64,000 nucleotides of DNA from Margaritispora aquatica (GCA_007644065.1 VJWN01000001.1:3176340-3240339), one strand, 5' to 3'; positions 1 through 11,046 are shown, counted from the stretch's first letter. Translations and numbers: made by a program. Notes: generated by a model not told the origin, from the sequence alone.

Positions 1-1980
1 AGCATCATGACCCATATCCCACGGAAAAGTGGTTTGAGAGGATTGAATGTGGACCCCAATCGAGCCGACAATGCCAATGATCGCTTTTTGCTCCCATTGG
101 AATACCAACCAGCAAGAGCCCCCTACAACACACGGTTATGATAATTTGACTAATTCTTTAGGTCCCCATATGCTTATGTCAGGTCTTTTGGGCCAAATAA
201 GCCTAGGCTGAACACATTGTTCCAGGTTGTACGTTGTTCAAACACTGCTCAGATGCCCTTCATATATACTGACTAGGTGTACAGCGAGGCGCACTTTGGT
301 ACTGGATTACTCAAAGAAACCTCGATCTGCCCATAGCTCCTCGTAGGAACGAATTCCTCAAGTCCACGAGTGAAGTCTTGCAAGAAATTAAAAAGAATGG
401 AGGCTTCGATCGCACCCCAACCGTGAAAGCATATATGGGAAAGTCAGAATTAAAGGAGCTCCTGGAATACGATGTATGTGCTTTGTAGATATTAGCGCTG
501 TTATTTTACTGACTTGTTAGTTTTCTCAAACGAAAAGTATCGAGGTTCATGAACAACACGCTGTTGCGTGGCTCTTGGGCCACCTATCTGGAGTTCGTCC
601 CGGATCATTATGCCCTGGTCGTGGTCATACTCATATGCTGACCTAGGGGGATATCAAAATCTCTCGCAAGCTGTCCTCGAAGGGAAACTTCAATGGAGGT
701 TTTGTTGTAGAGCTGCATCCGGCGAATGTAAAGATGGATGCCGAGCAAAGTAATGATGATGCAGACCTGAATATCGATCTGATTTTCAGTTCTCCAAAGC
801 ACAACATCAACTTATCGCTCCCACATCGCCTTTTGGTAATCCTACTTCGGCGGGGCTATCTCAAAAATCATGCAACATTGTCTTCTCTCATGGAAGGCCG
901 AGAAAGCCAAATCGCTATAAAACCTGAAGCCACTGAAATTCCAGTCTTCCTGGCTACAAAAGCGCGAGGCTTGCACTTGGCTAACAATGTCGCAAATCCA
1001 TATAGTTTCACCGAGTATTTGTCTCTGCGGGTGACGTGGATGGGTGGCCTGGCCATGTAACGTTCTATTCATGGCACCAACAATTTGCCACTACGATGGC
1101 ACGAGCAATTGGTGCAAATAGAACTCGTGCTGCTATCGTTCACGCTCCTAACTGCCGTACGCTCGAGAAGCATTACTTGAACAAAAACAAAGACCTGAAC
1201 TTGGTCAACATTCTCGTCGATGGCGAGAACGGAGAGGATATTCGTGCCATCGAAAACCAAACCTCACTTGTTCTTCGTCGTGTTGATCTTGTTTGCTGTT
1301 GTCAAGTCGAGGCTGGCTAAATTCGTCTTCGTCGAAGCTGAAAAATTAGCTATTACGTAAATATTTAAGTATTATAGTTATTGACAGAAAATTTACCCTG
1401 CCTCTTGTGATTCTAAACTCTTTCAATGTATATAACATTTGTACACACTCCTTTTCAATGTGTATAATCTTTTATACACACTCCCTTCCAATGTGTATGA
1501 TATTTATATACATTCTGAGACATATTCTATCTAGCTGTATTTCTGTCTTCAACAGTTATGAATTTTCACAGCCTCAAATTCGTGAGAGAGTCCTTGTCGA
1601 ATATATCCAAGTCCAAAATCATGAGGATTTCCAAGCTGCTTTTACTAATGGGACCGTTTTTGCATACGAATTGATCAAACGCCAAATTAAGAGGTTCGCT
1701 CCTCGTGCGTTGATCGAGGAGGAAAAGGCTGGACAGGCTATCAAACAACGCATACGACCTCCGTAACGAACGAGCTTTTATAAAGAGAGTCAAAGAACAA
1801 GAAATACAAAATCAAGCTGCTACTGCCGATAAATCCGATGATAACGATGATGATGACGAAGAAGAAGAAGTCCTTGAAGATCGGCTTCTGATAGACGCTA
1901 ATTTCGAGGACTTAGTAGTTTTTACGCAAAATGCGGTTGTATTAGACGATGCCCCAAATAAGGCTTTTAGAATTAATTGA
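1..1980 (+). pseudogene. decayed fungal tyrosine recombinase-like gene (DUF3435/Starship-captain type), 5' end outside window
   Basis: Translated pieces resemble fungal tyrosine-recombinase-like proteins of the DUF3435/KYRY kind, which move Starship elements. Around 290-475 a segment reads ALWYWITQRNLDLP, followed by an apparent intron (about 475-521). At 545-600 the box-I-like LLGHLSGVRPGSL contains the expected catalytic Arg. LTWGDI is interrupted by TAG at 644-646 where Trp is expected. At 930-990 PVFLATKARGLHL matches the family pattern, and at 1062-1185 FYSWHQQFATTM leads to TLEKHYL with the candidate nucleophile Tyr. The second catalytic Arg, expected after Tyr-x-Trp, reads His. A one-base frame change falls near 1010-1035, and stops follow at 1058 and 1318. 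A C-terminal remnant continues at 1555-1978 in two frames and ends in an Asp/Glu-rich stretch. Broken beyond function. The family call rests on remembered family patterns, so it is good but not certain. Confidence 0.6.
1422..1516. repeat. three tandem ~32-bp hairpin-forming units inside the recombinase relic
   Basis: Three units start near 1422, 1454 and 1487, each beginning TTCAATGT or TCCAATGT. The middle unit contains the inverted pair GTGTATAA / TTATACAC around a four-base loop. The outer two units keep diverged versions of the same arms. The block is AT-rich and separates the N-terminal and C-terminal coding remnants, so it looks like an insertion or a local expansion. Confidence 0.7.
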
Positions 1981-2216
1981 ACACGAGTCGTAAAAGCCTT
2001 TAACAATATAGATATGGCAACTTTTGACTTGTCCCTTGCTATAGTAAATAGCCTTTCACATCACTAATACCACCGGCCAATAGTGTCTTTTGATAAATGA
2101 TAGCGATGCTAGGGAAAAGATCATTAGCTACAGAGGTTTGGTACATAACATCGTAATTTATACAGAAATTGATCCATATATACCATATAGTACCACTCTG
2201 ATCGCACTTGATCAAA

Positions 2217-2246
2217 CACACACACGCACACACACACACACACACG
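2217..2246. repeat. (CA)n microsatellite
   Basis: A CA-dinucleotide tract with two CG interruptions lies just downstream of the stop codon of the minus-strand reductase gene. Confidence 0.9.
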
Positions 2247-2253
2247 CGGTTCC

Positions 2254-3462
2254 TCAATCCAACTTCCACCCCTCCTCAACCATCCACTCCACCCCTTTCC
2301 TAACTCCCTCCTCCACTCCTAGCAACGGCGTAAAGCCCAACCTCTTAACCACCTTCGCAATATCCAGCCTAACAGGCATAAACATATACGCCGCCACCTG
2401 CCACGTAACGTCCGGCTTCTTCATCCCCAGCGTCGCAATCCAATACACCCATTCCTGCACAGTCATACCCCACTTGACCACCCAAATAGGCACTACAGAC
2501 ACCTCGCTCATGGGCGTCCGATCGCCCGCCGCCTGCCAAACCAAACGCGCGAAATCCCAGAACAGCATCGCGCCCTCCCCTTCCTCCTTGTCGCTAATGA
2601 AGAATACCTCTCCATCCACCTTCCCGCCATCAACGCCTTTGCCATTCAACAGAGCTTGCGCGGCGAGAACGTGTGCGTACGCATTGCTAGGCACGTAGAT
2701 CAACTCGCGGGGCGTGGTGTTAGGTCCGATTTGCATCTTTTGCTGTCTCTGCTTCAGCATTCCCAGGTAGATAGGCAGGTTCTGGGTGTCGCCATCGCCG
2801 TACATCGTGCCGAATCTCAATCTCGCGGTCTTGAGACTGGGACTGTTGGCTCCGGCTACAAGCCCATCAGCGATGGCTTTGGTGCGGCGGTAGGGATCAA
2901 ATTGCCGTGTGTCAGTTGGATCGATGACACGACATGTTTCCTCTGTGAGAATCGTCTCGCCTTCGTCAAGTCGAAGGACTTCCATCACCGAGTCGGATGA
3001 TGAGTATACGAATGCTTTTACGCTCTTTGCTTCGGCGGCACATTTGAGAAGGATGGAGGTGCCCACCACGTTCATCTCATATAGTAGTGCGGCTGGTGAA
3101 GTAAATTTTGGAGAGAAGGTGTGGAAGATGACCGTGGGCTGTATTTCGGCCAAAAGAGCACGAAGCGAGCTTTCATCTTTGATAGACATGTGATGGTATA
3201 TGGCTCCTTGAATGAAAGCAGCAATCTTGGGACTTGGTGGGTTGCGACATAGGACATGAACGGTACTGGAAGTAGAGTGAAAAGGCGAAGTGAGGAGATG
3301 GTGGGCAATTGCAGAACCCAAAGTTCCAGTTCCACCTATAATAAGGACTGCCCCCAGATGGGTGGAAGGGAAAGGGTTTGGAGGAATAGATATTGACATA
3401 CTTGAAAGTGTAGAAAAAATGAGTATAATTGAAAATGGAGAGAGAAGAAGATACGTAACCAT
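2254..3462 (-). CDS. 3-beta-hydroxysteroid dehydrogenase/isomerase-family NAD(P)-dependent reductase (extended SDR)
   Basis: Single-exon gene of 402 codons. Residues 43-49 form the Rossmann glycine motif GGTGTLG. Ser residues at 154-156 (VYSSSD) and Y191-x3-K195 (YRRTK) supply the SDR catalytic set. The fold continues with LRFGTMYGDGD and ELIYVPSNAYAHVLA, as in sterol C-4 decarboxylating dehydrogenases (Erg26-like) and related 3-beta-HSD proteins. It probably oxidises or reduces a hydroxyl/keto group on a sterol, terpenoid or polyketide. The substrate cannot be read from sequence. Two starts are possible: the ATG at 3462, which adds a 21-residue hydrophobic leader that could anchor it to the ER, or the ATG at 3399 (MSISIPP). 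An AT-repeat TATA-like stretch at 3460-3472 favours 3399. Its neighbours are an MFS transporter and a dead P450, which fits secondary or xenobiotic metabolism better than core ergosterol synthesis. Confidence 0.85.
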   Translation of the reverse strand: MVTYLLLSPFSIILIFSTLSSMSISIPPNPFPSTHLGAVLIIGGTGTLGSAIAHHLLTSPFHSTSSTVHVLCRNPPSPKIAAFIQGAIYHHMSIKDESSLRALLAEIQPTVIFHTFSPKFTSPAALLYEMNVVGTSILLKCAAEAKSVKAFVYSSSDSVMEVLRLDEGETILTEETCRVIDPTDTRQFDPYRRTKAIADGLVAGANSPSLKTARLRFGTMYGDGDTQNLPIYLGMLKQRQQKMQIGPNTTPRELIYVPSNAYAHVLAAQALLNGKGVDGGKVDGEVFFISDKEEGEGAMLFWDFARLVWQAAGDRTPMSEVSVVPIWVVKWGMTVQEWVYWIATLGMKKPDVTWQVAAYMFMPVRLDIAKVVKRLGFTPLLGVEEGVRKGVEWMVEEGWKLD

Positions 3463-3472
3463 ATATATATAT
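3460..3472 (-). promoter_or_regulatory. TATA-like AT repeat upstream of the reductase
   Basis: An uninterrupted AT alternation lies 61-73 bp upstream of the internal ATG at 3399 on the minus strand. That is a sensible position for a TATA element. If it is used, the longer start at 3462 would lie inside the promoter. Confidence 0.4.
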
Positions 3473-3927
3473 GCAGGCTGTCAATAGATTTAAGGTTGAT
3501 GTTCGCTTCTTTTGGCCAATCACTACGTATATGCTCAGCTCGTATAGTTGAAAGTCCATGGCAAAGGGATACCGTCATCTTGGTTTGAGATGCATCGCAC
3601 TTCGAATCCAATCAAACCCTAGATGCCGGCATGTGATTGTCAGCATTATGTGGAGTAGCCAGGTACGTAATCGAAAATCCATGGCACTAGTTGTATGAGA
3701 TATGAGCAGGATTGGTCAAGCGAAGTTTAGTGCCCGCTTGACAAGACCGGAGGATACGGGAGGTATGCATGATCCATCTCTAGGGTCTTGGTTAGGAGAT
3801 GGAGGTATAATTGGCGTTTGAGCTGAAACTAGCTTTAAAAGTAAGTAATGCCAGAAGGGATCAATCGCCATCGAAAGTATTGCTGTGATGAAATTTACAT
3901 GCATCCGAGTAATTCGACTAGAGTCTC
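3473..3927. other. intergenic gap, reductase 5' to transporter 3'
   Basis: No coding signal on either strand. The span should hold the reductase promoter and the 3' untranslated region of the MFS gene. Confidence 0.6.
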
Positions 3928-5883
3928 TTAGATTACCTCCTCTATGTACTTCAAGTACGCGGATGCCGTTCTTCGCCTAAAATGCTTGCCATATCTTATC
4001 ATAGGAAGAAAGGAAGACATTGTTAAAAGACAGATTACAGCCAAAACAATAGTCGTAGACTGGCCACCTTGAGCGTCTATCCACGGTCTGTCAACAATTA
4101 GCATCTGCCTGGAATAAGAGCTGAGATAGATATACTGAATTGCAAACGTGAACGCAAAGCCAAGCACATTCCTCACAAATAGTAGCAATACCATGCTCTC
4201 TGCAGCTATTCCAGGATAGGCATCAATGGCATATGTGATATAAATTGCACCAGCTGAACCGATGCCAAAACCAATGAAACCAGTGCCGATACCTGCTGAG
4301 ATAATCCAGTGGAGCCCTCTGTATGCTCCAAGCCCATACATCAGTATTCCAATGGTGTTGATAATAGTCGGGAATAGGAGGAGCCATAATCTACTCTCTG
4401 GCTCCATGATTCCTCGATTTTTTCTCGCTCGATATAGAACAAACCAATCACTGAGCGGCCCTCCCCAGAGCATGCCAAATATTCCACCCACAAAGGCAGC
4501 AATGTTGGTATTACCAACTTTATATGGTCAGCTTGATCTCAAATAGAGGAGATGGTGCATTTACCAGCGGCAATGCCAAAATTATATGGCGGAGCCGAGA
4601 AGAGTTCAGATTGTGTCACTGATAAGAGCGAGAGCCAACAGATTTGGATCCCACCCATGATGGCTGTCCAGATGAGTCCTGGAAAGAGTATAAGTCTAAA
4701 AGGATATAGGGCAAGCTTCCACCAAGGCTTGGGATTTGCATGTTGGGTGTGAATAGGAGCCATTCGTTGCCAATAAGTCAGGCGGCTACCATGAATGGGA
4801 ATCTCACGTTCTTCCATAGTTGCAACTAAATGCATTGGCTCCTTGTCTTTCGAGCCTTCCGAATTCTCTCCCTCGGTAATTGCGATAGGAGTACTGTCTG
4901 GAAAACGCCTGAATGTGCTCTCTTCTAAGGTAAAGACTTGAACCAACAAGACAATACCGAAAAAGATCACCAAATACCAAAAACACCAGCGCCAGGTCTG
5001 CGACTCAGCAATATGACCTGCTGCCACAGGTCCCATGTATGAACCTGCCCCAAGAGCGAAGGCAAGGTAGCTCAATCTGGCGCCTCTCTCATGAGCAAAG
5101 AATATATCAGTCGTAGATATCTGAACCAAGGAATCTACTGGAGCAGCACCAAAACCAGTAAGTATATTGACCAGATAGTACATTTCGATGGTGTGTTGTA
5201 AGCCCCCCAAAATACATCCCACAAGATTAAGCAGCGTTCCAAATATGTAAACTGGTCTTCGACCAAACTTCATAGCAGTTGGTTGTAACAGTATGCAACC
5301 TATGGCGAGAAATGCAAAACAGAGTGCTGCACTTATGTTGAGCTCGTCGATGGTAGTGTTCAAATCGATTTGTAATGGCACCTAAATGGTCAGTAAACCT
5401 GTGCAAATTCTTCAGCGAAGGATAGTTACCCAAACAGGTCCGCTCCAATTGACGCTCGCCGCTGCGAGGATAGACCATATGAGCAGAACAAAGTAATGAT
5501 ACTCCTTGCGAAGTTTGTTCCAATTCAAAGGGTCGTTAGGATCGTTCGAAGGCTGAGGAAGGAGTACAACGTCTCGATCAGCACCCGCCCGATGCTTCAA
5601 ATGCGAGCTTCCTTGAGCTTGAAACAATTAGCCATTGTCTTTTCAGTGACAGCCTAGCTTTGGCTACCGAAGTATTGAGCTCAAGAGGCCATCCGCTGGA
5701 AACCATACTGTCCACCAGTTGCACTGTCCCTGGCACCATCTCAATTCCCTCTCTGGCTTCAAACCTCCCATGCGCCGCCCTCTCTTCGAGTATGTCCATG
5801 TTCGAATGTGGCTCCGAGGTTGATATCGTGGTAAGCTCTACAAAATTTTGTCCTTCAGATGCACGCTCAAAGAGGGGTGCCAT
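3928..5883 (-). CDS. MFS transporter, four exons
   Basis: Exons 5883-5709, 5617-5430, 5381-4565 and 4517-3928 join in phase to 589 codons plus stop. All three introns have GT...AG ends. The cytoplasmic N-terminus contains VPGTVQLVD and then DPNDPLNW, the sequence that typically precedes TM1 in one large fungal MFS family. TM1 starts at YFVLLIWSILAAASV. FGRRPVYIFG is the conserved loop between TM2 and TM3. A long charged central loop (about TFRRFPDSTP to HANPKPWWK) separates the two halves. The C-terminal half has GGIFGMLWGGPLSDW and several further hydrophobic helices. Expected in the plasma membrane as a proton-coupled carrier or exporter; the substrate is unknown. No break is visible, so the gene appears intact, unlike the P450 next door. 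The start ATG at 5883 is the first in frame with MAPLFERASEG. Confidence 0.9.
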
Positions 5884-7814
5884 TGCGGCGACTTCGAATC
5901 ACTTGGACATATGCCGCCTTGTGCATTTCGAATTGATAGGATTTTATCCTCGTCTTCTTGCGATTGATCGAGGTGGTGAGGCTGAAGAAAGAAACCAGAC
6001 CAGGCTATTCTCAAGCCACGAAAAAGCAAGCTTTTTGGCTTGCAGTAGGTTCGAGCGAATCAACCCTCACGAGCGACATCGTGCAGTATTGACTTGTCTC
6101 CATAACAAGACATGTTTTGAAGGTTTGATGGAATACTGCTGTTCTTTGTATGTCAAGCTTGGAGTAAATGAAATGGATGAGCTGCTCCCAAGGTACTTCA
6201 TGTATTGCATCGGAGGTTCCAAATCTGGACGCTAAGCCGGTGCCAAGACGCTACCCCACACCCAACCCTGAGTTGGATCTTGGCCTCCAGCTCTTTCAAT
6301 GGGAGAGGCTTTGTCAACGCTAAAGACTGGCTGATATACAGATACCCAAGTATCGCAATTATATAAAATAAAATAAAATTTCTCAATATTTTTCTCTCTA
6401 TAACTTCTCAATGAGTATGGTAGTTAAGCACATTGCGACACGTTGTCTCTACGTTCTATCCAGCGAAGTTTCTGTCTTCGGGATGAGGAATCTTAGCCAC
6501 CCTCATTTCATATACAACCACATCACTACTTTGATCAAGTAACCTGTATTTATCTATCTCCTACACTCCGTTGCAAGTCCAAGAAAACCAGTCAACTTGT
6601 GACTCTTGCAATAAACCTTCTACTGCTGTGCATCGAAGGTATTGTGAAATACTGAATCTTGCATCTCGCCACATCAAGTGAACTGGATATTATACAAACC
6701 CAAGATTCACAGATTGACAGAGAAGTAGCATTGGACGCTAAAGAACACAAATGACAAATGTTGATCTCTCGACCATCTAACAATCTAACTATATTCGTCT
6801 CTTTGACTCTAATATTACCAATGTGTTGGAGCCTACCTTACCTTATGAAAGCAAAGGGGATTCGCCTCGAGGCTAATATTCGGCATCTTCTGTTTTATTC
6901 AAGGGGCTTCACCACATTGCTGCAGAATTCGACCTTCTCTGGTCATCTTATAGTCCGATTTCTTTATATGGAGTACTGCAGTAGTAGCGGGCCTCAGACA
7001 ATGTGATCCTCTTGAATTTGTATCAAAGTTGATCCTTCTAAGTCCTCGAGGATTCTTGAGTGGAAGGACTAAGTATGCGTGGTGGACTAGCAGATGAGGA
7101 TTGACAAAGGTCAACCCATTCCGGGAACTTAACATATTAAGGTTAACAGCGTCACTGGCATAGTTTCCCAGTGACTTCCCCAGAAGGCTTTGTTGCATGG
7201 AAATCTCCACTATGCGAGACAGATGGGTCGGTTTGAAAATCCTGAATGAATTCGCCAGGAGAATTCTTGGATAAAGGCGTGGAAGAGGTCAATTACAAAT
7301 CACATAGCCAATCGCGCCAGTTCATATATATAAACATAGCAAATAACGGCGACGTACAATAGATGATGGCACCTCTATCATTGGACCTTCCTGAGAACGA
7401 TAGCTCAACCCGACATGGCATACTTTTAGCTCAAGATGACACCCTCCCCCGGTTGAGATAGATGTGGACTTCATATCTGGATAGCATGGGGATGGTGAAT
7501 ATACGAATATTGCTGAGATACTTGTGAGGTATGGACAAATCCTGATTTGGAGTTGTTGGTTGCGAGTGTATATATAATGCGGTATTGGTAGTGTAATGAT
7601 TGTACATTGTTTAATCAGTGCCAAAATCTATATCGTGTCTGTTTCTGACCGGTCAACATCGCAGTTGTGTCCTTTTCCTATTCGATATCCTTGTCAAGGT
7701 TACAGAGTGAATGTGCGGCAGAATACCATCTACGCATGAATCCACTTCATTATCAGACTTACTTTACAAATGATCCTTCCAGGCTGCATAGCAGACTGCG
7801 TCCATAGATACCCC
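5884..7814. other. 1.9-kb intergenic region without a supported gene
   Basis: The only longer open frame here, plus strand to 6235, lacks an ATG start and largely lies opposite the first transporter exon, so I do not accept it. The rest shows scattered stops in all frames and no recognisable domain, RNA gene or repeat. Confidence 0.6.
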
Positions 7815-9637
7815 TTATAGCGGTGTCAACTTCAACCTCAAAGGTCTCTTCTCCCACCCAATAAACACACGACACTGCTCGAACCAATTCACATCTTCTT
7901 TCACCAGCTCCATATCAAAATTCAGGAGCAAACTCGCCACGATAAGCCGAATCTCTGCAAGCGCCAGACTGCTTCGTTAGATGGACCCATGAAAACAAGC
8001 GAGGATAAACATGCTTACTTTCGCCCAATACACGACCGATGCCCCTGGCCAAATGGCTGTAAAGCTGCCGATCTCGGATTCAGCGCGACCTTTTCCTCAG
8101 TCCACCTCTCCGGGTCGAAGATATCGGGTGTTTCGAAATTCTTGGCTGAGTATGATGCTGCGAGCGCGTTTATGCTGACGTGCGTCTGCTCAATAAGTTA
8201 TGGTCATGTCGTCGTGTAGAGAGATGAGGAGGTACATACATCTTCGGGCAGATAAGTCCCCATCACTACCTCTCCCCCAGCTGGCACGATCCTTGGGAAG
8301 ATATCGGCTGCGGGAGGGAACATCCTCAGACCTTCTCTGATCACCATATTGAGATACGGTAGCTGGGCGAGTTTCGATAAAGTCATCATTTGAGTTATGG
8401 GGAATGCGTTTCTAATCTCCCTCTCAAGTTTGTGCCGTACATCGCCATTTTTGCAAAGGAAGTAGCATATACCTGCTCTGAAACTTGCAGTCTGTCTCAG
8501 AGTCGATGCTAGAGAGGACAATTCCTTTGGGTACGAATATACCGGCTCACCTCCAGCAATTACCAACATAACCGCGTTCTCCTTGATTTCTTGCCTCGAC
8601 ATTCTATTCTCGGTAGCGAGATAGTGCAAAATATCCAGCCGCTCTCTACCAGAATTCAGTCGCTTGTCGACCAAATCCGATCCATAACTCAAATGAGCAA
8701 GGGATTTCTGCTGTAGTCACTGCGGCAGCGTTGGGAACCAAGATTTCACTCTAGTAGGAATGCTTTTGACTCCTGGAATCTCTCTGAACACTCGACATCT
8801 TGGTGCAAATTTGAAAATACCAAATACAATCTTGATCCATGGGTGTATCGTCCCGCTTTCAAGTCCGCCGAACGATTGGCCAAAAGCAAGGTCAGAGAAG
8901 ACATCGAAAGTGACGATGCTGAACCAGTGCGCTATGTCAATGGTACCAGGTTCGCCATTTAGCTGCAACTGAAACGCTCGAACAAACCTCTGGGCGTAGT
9001 GCTGCATGATAGGTTCCTGAGAAGCTACCGCTTTTGATGAAAGAGCTCGTAGCAAATTAGTCCTCAGAACTGTGCGATCCTCCCCTTTGGCGAACATAAG
9101 GATATGGGCAGTCGTGCTTCCTGCACCTCATCCAAAGATCTCAATATCCATGTCCATGTGTTTCTTGGACTTGAAGGCATCATATACCTCGTCCCATGCC
9201 TGAGGTGAGGTGTACGAGATGGCATTTGGTGAGTAGCGAACGACATCGCCGTATCTGTCGTGGAGAGCTCGGAAGGTTATCGCTGCTGTACCGTTGATCG
9301 TATGTCAATTGTATGGGATTCGTGACGCTGCCCAGAGCTTAGGTCCGGGAAATTTGGAGAGTGGGTGGAAGTGTAAGTTGTATATTACTTGACAAAGAGT
9401 GAAGTATTAGAAGCTGCCTAGACTGTCAGAAAGGTTCGAGACAGTTCTCAAAACGCAAGTTGGAGGGTTTAGCCATGATGATTGGTCAAATCGACAGTGA
9501 TGTGAAGATGTTGTCGATTGAAACGAAAGACTCACCGAGAAGAAGATCCCCAATGATAACGTCCACAGAGATGATACTGCTGGAGGAAACTTCGCGAAAA
9601 TTGAAACATCTACCATCATGATTTCTATTGGATGCAA
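7815..9637 (-). pseudogene. cytochrome P450 pseudogene (three in-frame stops)
   Basis: Inferred exons are about 9637-9536, 9387-8543, 8491-8240, 8185-8019 and 7971-7815. Readable family features in order: a hydrophobic N-terminal anchor (AVSSLWTLSLGIFF), [46 protein letters not shown], the I-helix AGGEP-TAS formed by splicing, the ExxR motif in IREGLRMFPP, DPERW, and the haem-ligand loop FGQGHRSCIGR with its Cys, then LALAEIRLIVASLLLNFD to a normal stop. It belongs with fungal benzoate-hydroxylase/trichothecene-type P450s, substrate unknown. Three TGA codons in the same frame (9307-9305, 9130-9128, 8719-8717) break it, and the junction of exons 1 and 2 does not keep frame. The splice sites and catalytic motifs are otherwise intact, so inactivation looks recent. 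Confidence 0.85.
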
Positions 9638-10277
9638 TGAAACTTGAACGTGATCTTCACCACGTCTTCTCGTGGAGACGAATGTTCGTCGATGAAATTT
9701 CCTAGCAAGTCAACGAGGAACTTCGAAAAGGCTTCCCTCCATCATTGTGATTATAAATCGAGAATGACATGAAACATGGCAAAATGCCAAGATAATCAAA
9801 TTGGGGATCTTGTGGTCTGGTAGGCGGTATCCGATCATGTTGACACAGATCCACCTGGGTAGTACTGAGGTACTCACAGCATGCATCTCGTGGTAGTTCC
9901 TCCGGCCCTGTCTGTACCTCCTCGGGATTGCCTATTAAGAACATTACTAGACACATTGCATTGATAAAGACTTTCAAGGATCATACATTCATCAACTTAG
10001 ACACGAAAAATAGTAAGCATGGTGGATATTTTGGTGACTTTGAACTTACTCTACAAGCGAAATGTCGAATTTCGAAGCTTTAACCCTTGACTTGGAAAAT
10101 GATCAACGAGAGGTGATCAGACTACCCCAAGAGTTGCGCTCTCAACTAGAATATGCTTCTCTGAAATGGATTTTGTGGGTTTTGCAATGTTGTACAAAGC
10201 AAACTTTCAAAATTGTTGTGTTGTTTTCGCCAAAGATATGTGACTATGTACTCTGAGAACACTCTACGAATGACGTG
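9638..10277. other. intergenic region, no supported gene
   Basis: A minus-strand frame at 9702-9977 runs 91 codons but begins at TTG, shows no family resemblance and has no clean splice partners. I see nothing else here. Confidence 0.5.
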
Positions 10278-10775
10278 CTATTGGAACGTTTTATACTTAT
10301 CGACCACGAAATAACATAATGCTGCCCAGTATTGATTATACGCATGTTTGCCATCGGGAATTCTTAGATGTAGCTCTACAGCTGGGTTGTCTGTTCCACT
10401 TGTGATGAAAAGCTTCAATCTAGGGTCCGCACCAGAGTTGTCGTAGGCTCCAACAAGGCTTTCTCTACCGCCATAACTAGAAGATGTGATCTCTAGCTTT
10501 TGAACTTCGGTGGACACGACTGCCAATTGATTTCGGTGCACAGAAAACTGCTTCTCGGCCTTATGGTCTCTATGGATCACCTTATCCCTGACATATCTAT
10601 GGCAGTCAAGAGTGTTAGAATAGGGGTTGATATATGATAAGTACTCTGGTTGAAACTCTGGGTAGGTTTCTTACTGGTACGAACTGTTGAATGATATGAA
10701 GCTACCATCAACAATCACAGAACCTCCATGTTATGGTCACAGAAAAGAAGTATCGAGCCAGATTATTGACATCGG
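10278..10775 (-). pseudogene. small gene of unknown function, probably frameshifted
   Basis: The last exon runs from about 10609 to the TAG at 10278. It is preceded by a good intron (donor GTAAGA near 10676, branch CTAAC, acceptor ATAG near 10610). Joined in phase, the upstream exon adds SVIVDGSFISFNSSYQ to YVRDKVIHRDHKAEKQFSVH. The product is about 120 residues, polar and strand-rich, ending VVDKYKTFQ. Further upstream, a second piece (RPDVNNLARYFFSVTITW, near 10775-10720) reads on only after a one-base shift, and no ATG fits. I do not recognise the family. It could be a recently broken gene, or an intact one whose first splice site I misread. Confidence 0.3.
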
Positions 10776-10942
10776 GTCTCTACTGTAATTGATAGTGGGC
10801 ATGCGTTGGTATTCTAGAGATACCACGAGTAGTTGGCGCGTTTGCATGAGCGAGATATTGGGACTTGCGTGGATGTTGATGTGTTAAAAAGTTGCTGAGT
10901 TGAAAATTCCAGCAACCTCACCTCGCGTGTTGTGTTGTGGTT

Positions 10943-10976
10943 CCTCAACTTCAACCTCACTTCAACCTCAACTTCA
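10943..10976 (+). repeat. short direct repeats upstream of the J-domain gene
   Basis: The unit CTTCAACCTCA is repeated almost three times in tandem about 70-105 bp before the J-domain start codon. It may be promoter or 5' untranslated sequence of that gene. Confidence 0.6.
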
Positions 10977-11046
10977 AAACCACACATTGGAGGAAATCCC
11001 CCACGGATTTATTCTCCTTACTAGGCAACGCCTCTCAAGCTGTGTA

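Noticed and set aside
2090..2698. 202-codon plus-strand open frame
   Set aside because: It is antisense to the reductase and runs through the CA microsatellite.
5660..6235. 191-codon plus-strand open frame
   Set aside because: It starts at TTG, its first part is opposite the first MFS exon, and there is no family resemblance.
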